Assembly: GCA_023412845.1 (NCBI GenBank)
Contig: JAEZRH010000088.1
Location: 1 to 13,928 of the forward strand
DNA length: 13,928 bases
From: Bacillota bacterium
GTDB taxonomy: Bacteria; Bacillota; Clostridia; Oscillospirales; Acutalibacteraceae
Direction: 5' to 3'
Shown: in pieces, positions 13,315 through 13,928 of the stretch
Numbering within the stretch: the stretch's first letter is position 1
Layout of the letters: every line of letters begins with the position of its first letter
The notes under the pieces: generated by a model
Told to the model about the DNA's origin: nothing
The model's database searches: none
Seen by the model: the letters and a program-made list of their open reading frames with translations, nothing else
Translations under genes and position numbers: made by a program

Positions 13315-13928
13315 TCAGTGGGCGCCGTTCTGCAGCTTTTCACGCGCGACGGCCAGCATCAGCTTGATACGGTTTTCCTGATTGACCCGCGTGGCGCTGG
13401 GATCGTAATCGATGGGGACGATATTCGACTTTTCGTCGATCGCTTTGATGCGGTGGATCATTCCCTTGCCGCAGATGTGGTTGGGCAGGCATCCGAACGG
13501 CTGGGCGCAGACGATGTTTTCATAGCCCTGTTCGGTCAGTTCCAGCATTTCCGCGGTCAGCAGCCAGCCTTCTCCCATTTTGTCGCCGTAGCCGATCACC
13601 CCTTTGACAAGGCTTTTGGTATGCGCGTAGGGCTCAGGCGGCTGAAAACACGGCTCGCTGCTGATTGCTTCGATCAGCGTGTTCTGCATTCCCAGCAAAT
13701 AATCCATCAGCATTTTCACGACGACGTATTTGATCCTGTTGCCGCCGTACAGCTTGATATCCTCGAGCCTGTTGTCGACTTTAAACAGCGCGAAATTCAT
13801 CAGCCCGGGCACATTGACCTCGCAGTCCTGCTCCCGCAGAAAATCCTCCAGATTGTTGTTGCCGAGCGCGGCGTATTTTACGTAGATTTCGCCGACGACC
13901 CCAACCTTTACCTGGGGTGTTTTCCGGT
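13315..13928 (-). CDS. 2-hydroxyacyl-CoA dehydratase/activase-related protein, C-terminal part
   Basis: The gene runs off the right edge; about 204 C-terminal residues are visible. The frame stays open to base 13928, upstream of the GTG at 13812, so that codon is not the start. The segment matches the C-terminal dehydratase-like region of the large (often over 1000-residue) CoA-substrate-specific activase family of Clostridia. Recognisable blocks are KVGVVGEIYVKY, LGNNNLEDFL, GEGWLLTAEMLELTEQG, NIVCAQPFGCLPNHICGKG and IVPIDYDPSATRVNQENRIKLML. The cysteines in the CAQPFGC...C block are candidate iron-sulfur ligands. These proteins are related to the radical-type 2-hydroxyglutaryl-CoA dehydratase system of amino-acid-fermenting anaerobes. 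The role of the large stand-alone version is not established. It converges on the MBL gene and ends with the hairpin at 13264-13295. Confidence 0.88.
   Translation of the reverse strand, partial: RKTPQVKVGVVGEIYVKYAALGNNNLEDFLREQDCEVNVPGLMNFALFKVDNRLEDIKLYGGNRIKYVVVKMLMDYLLGMQNTLIEAISSEPCFQPPEPYAHTKSLVKGVIGYGDKMGEGWLLTAEMLELTEQGYENIVCAQPFGCLPNHICGKGMIHRIKAIDEKSNIVPIDYDPSATRVNQENRIKLMLAVAREKLQNGAH

Noticed and set aside
1..13928. CRISPR array, phage genes, toxin-antitoxin pair or complete insertion sequence
   Set aside because: No regularly spaced direct repeats, transposase, integrase or defence-type motifs were seen on either strand.

Overview
The window is a mostly housekeeping stretch of a Gram-positive, spore-forming anaerobe. 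The sporulation pair YabP/YabQ, a DivIC-type division protein, a YabR-type S1 protein, long-form HPF, a CIRCE-controlled groESL operon and the C-terminus of a large 2-hydroxyacyl-CoA dehydratase/activase-type protein all point to Clostridia. The fairly high GC content suggests an Oscillospirales/Ruminococcaceae-like lineage; that placement is inference.

Layout. Bases 1-1730 (+) hold a sporulation/division block: yabP, a single ORF joining YabQ to DivIC, and a yabR-like S1 gene, closed by an intrinsic terminator. Bases 1830-3838 (+) hold an overlapping pair: a metal-dependent amidohydrolase and a class I fumarase-type alpha subunit without its beta partner. Bases 3865-6614 (+) hold hpf with its own promoter, a THUMP/UPF0020 RNA methyltransferase and a diacylglycerol-kinase-family lipid kinase. 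Bases 6682-8784 (+) hold the promoter, CIRCE operator, groES, groEL and a strong hairpin terminator. Bases 8783-11418 (-) hold, in transcription order, a cyclophilin-type peptidyl-prolyl isomerase, an ABC exporter overlapping its 3' end, and a 66-residue unknown protein. A non-coding region with two divergent promoters and repeat-like sequence follows (11386-11656). Bases 11657-13255 (+) hold a beta-CASP metallo-beta-lactamase protein. It converges on the 3' end of the dehydratase/activase-type gene (-), which runs off the right edge.

The gene content is ordinary and I see no complete novel system, but the regulatory layout of the first kilobase is unusual. A near-consensus sigma-E promoter precedes yabP. 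Its -10 element forms the left arm of a 15-bp hairpin whose right arm contains the yabP Shine-Dalgarno and is followed by seven T residues. Read-through RNA could therefore terminate or hide the ribosome site, while sigma-E-initiated RNA would start inside the loop and lack the left arm. Further on, YabQ and DivIC share one uninterrupted frame, yet a near-consensus vegetative promoter and an in-frame ATG lie at the junction. The locus could give a YabQ-DivIC fusion in the mother cell and free DivIC in growing cells. The other item worth following is the palindromic, repeat-like block at 11421-11556.
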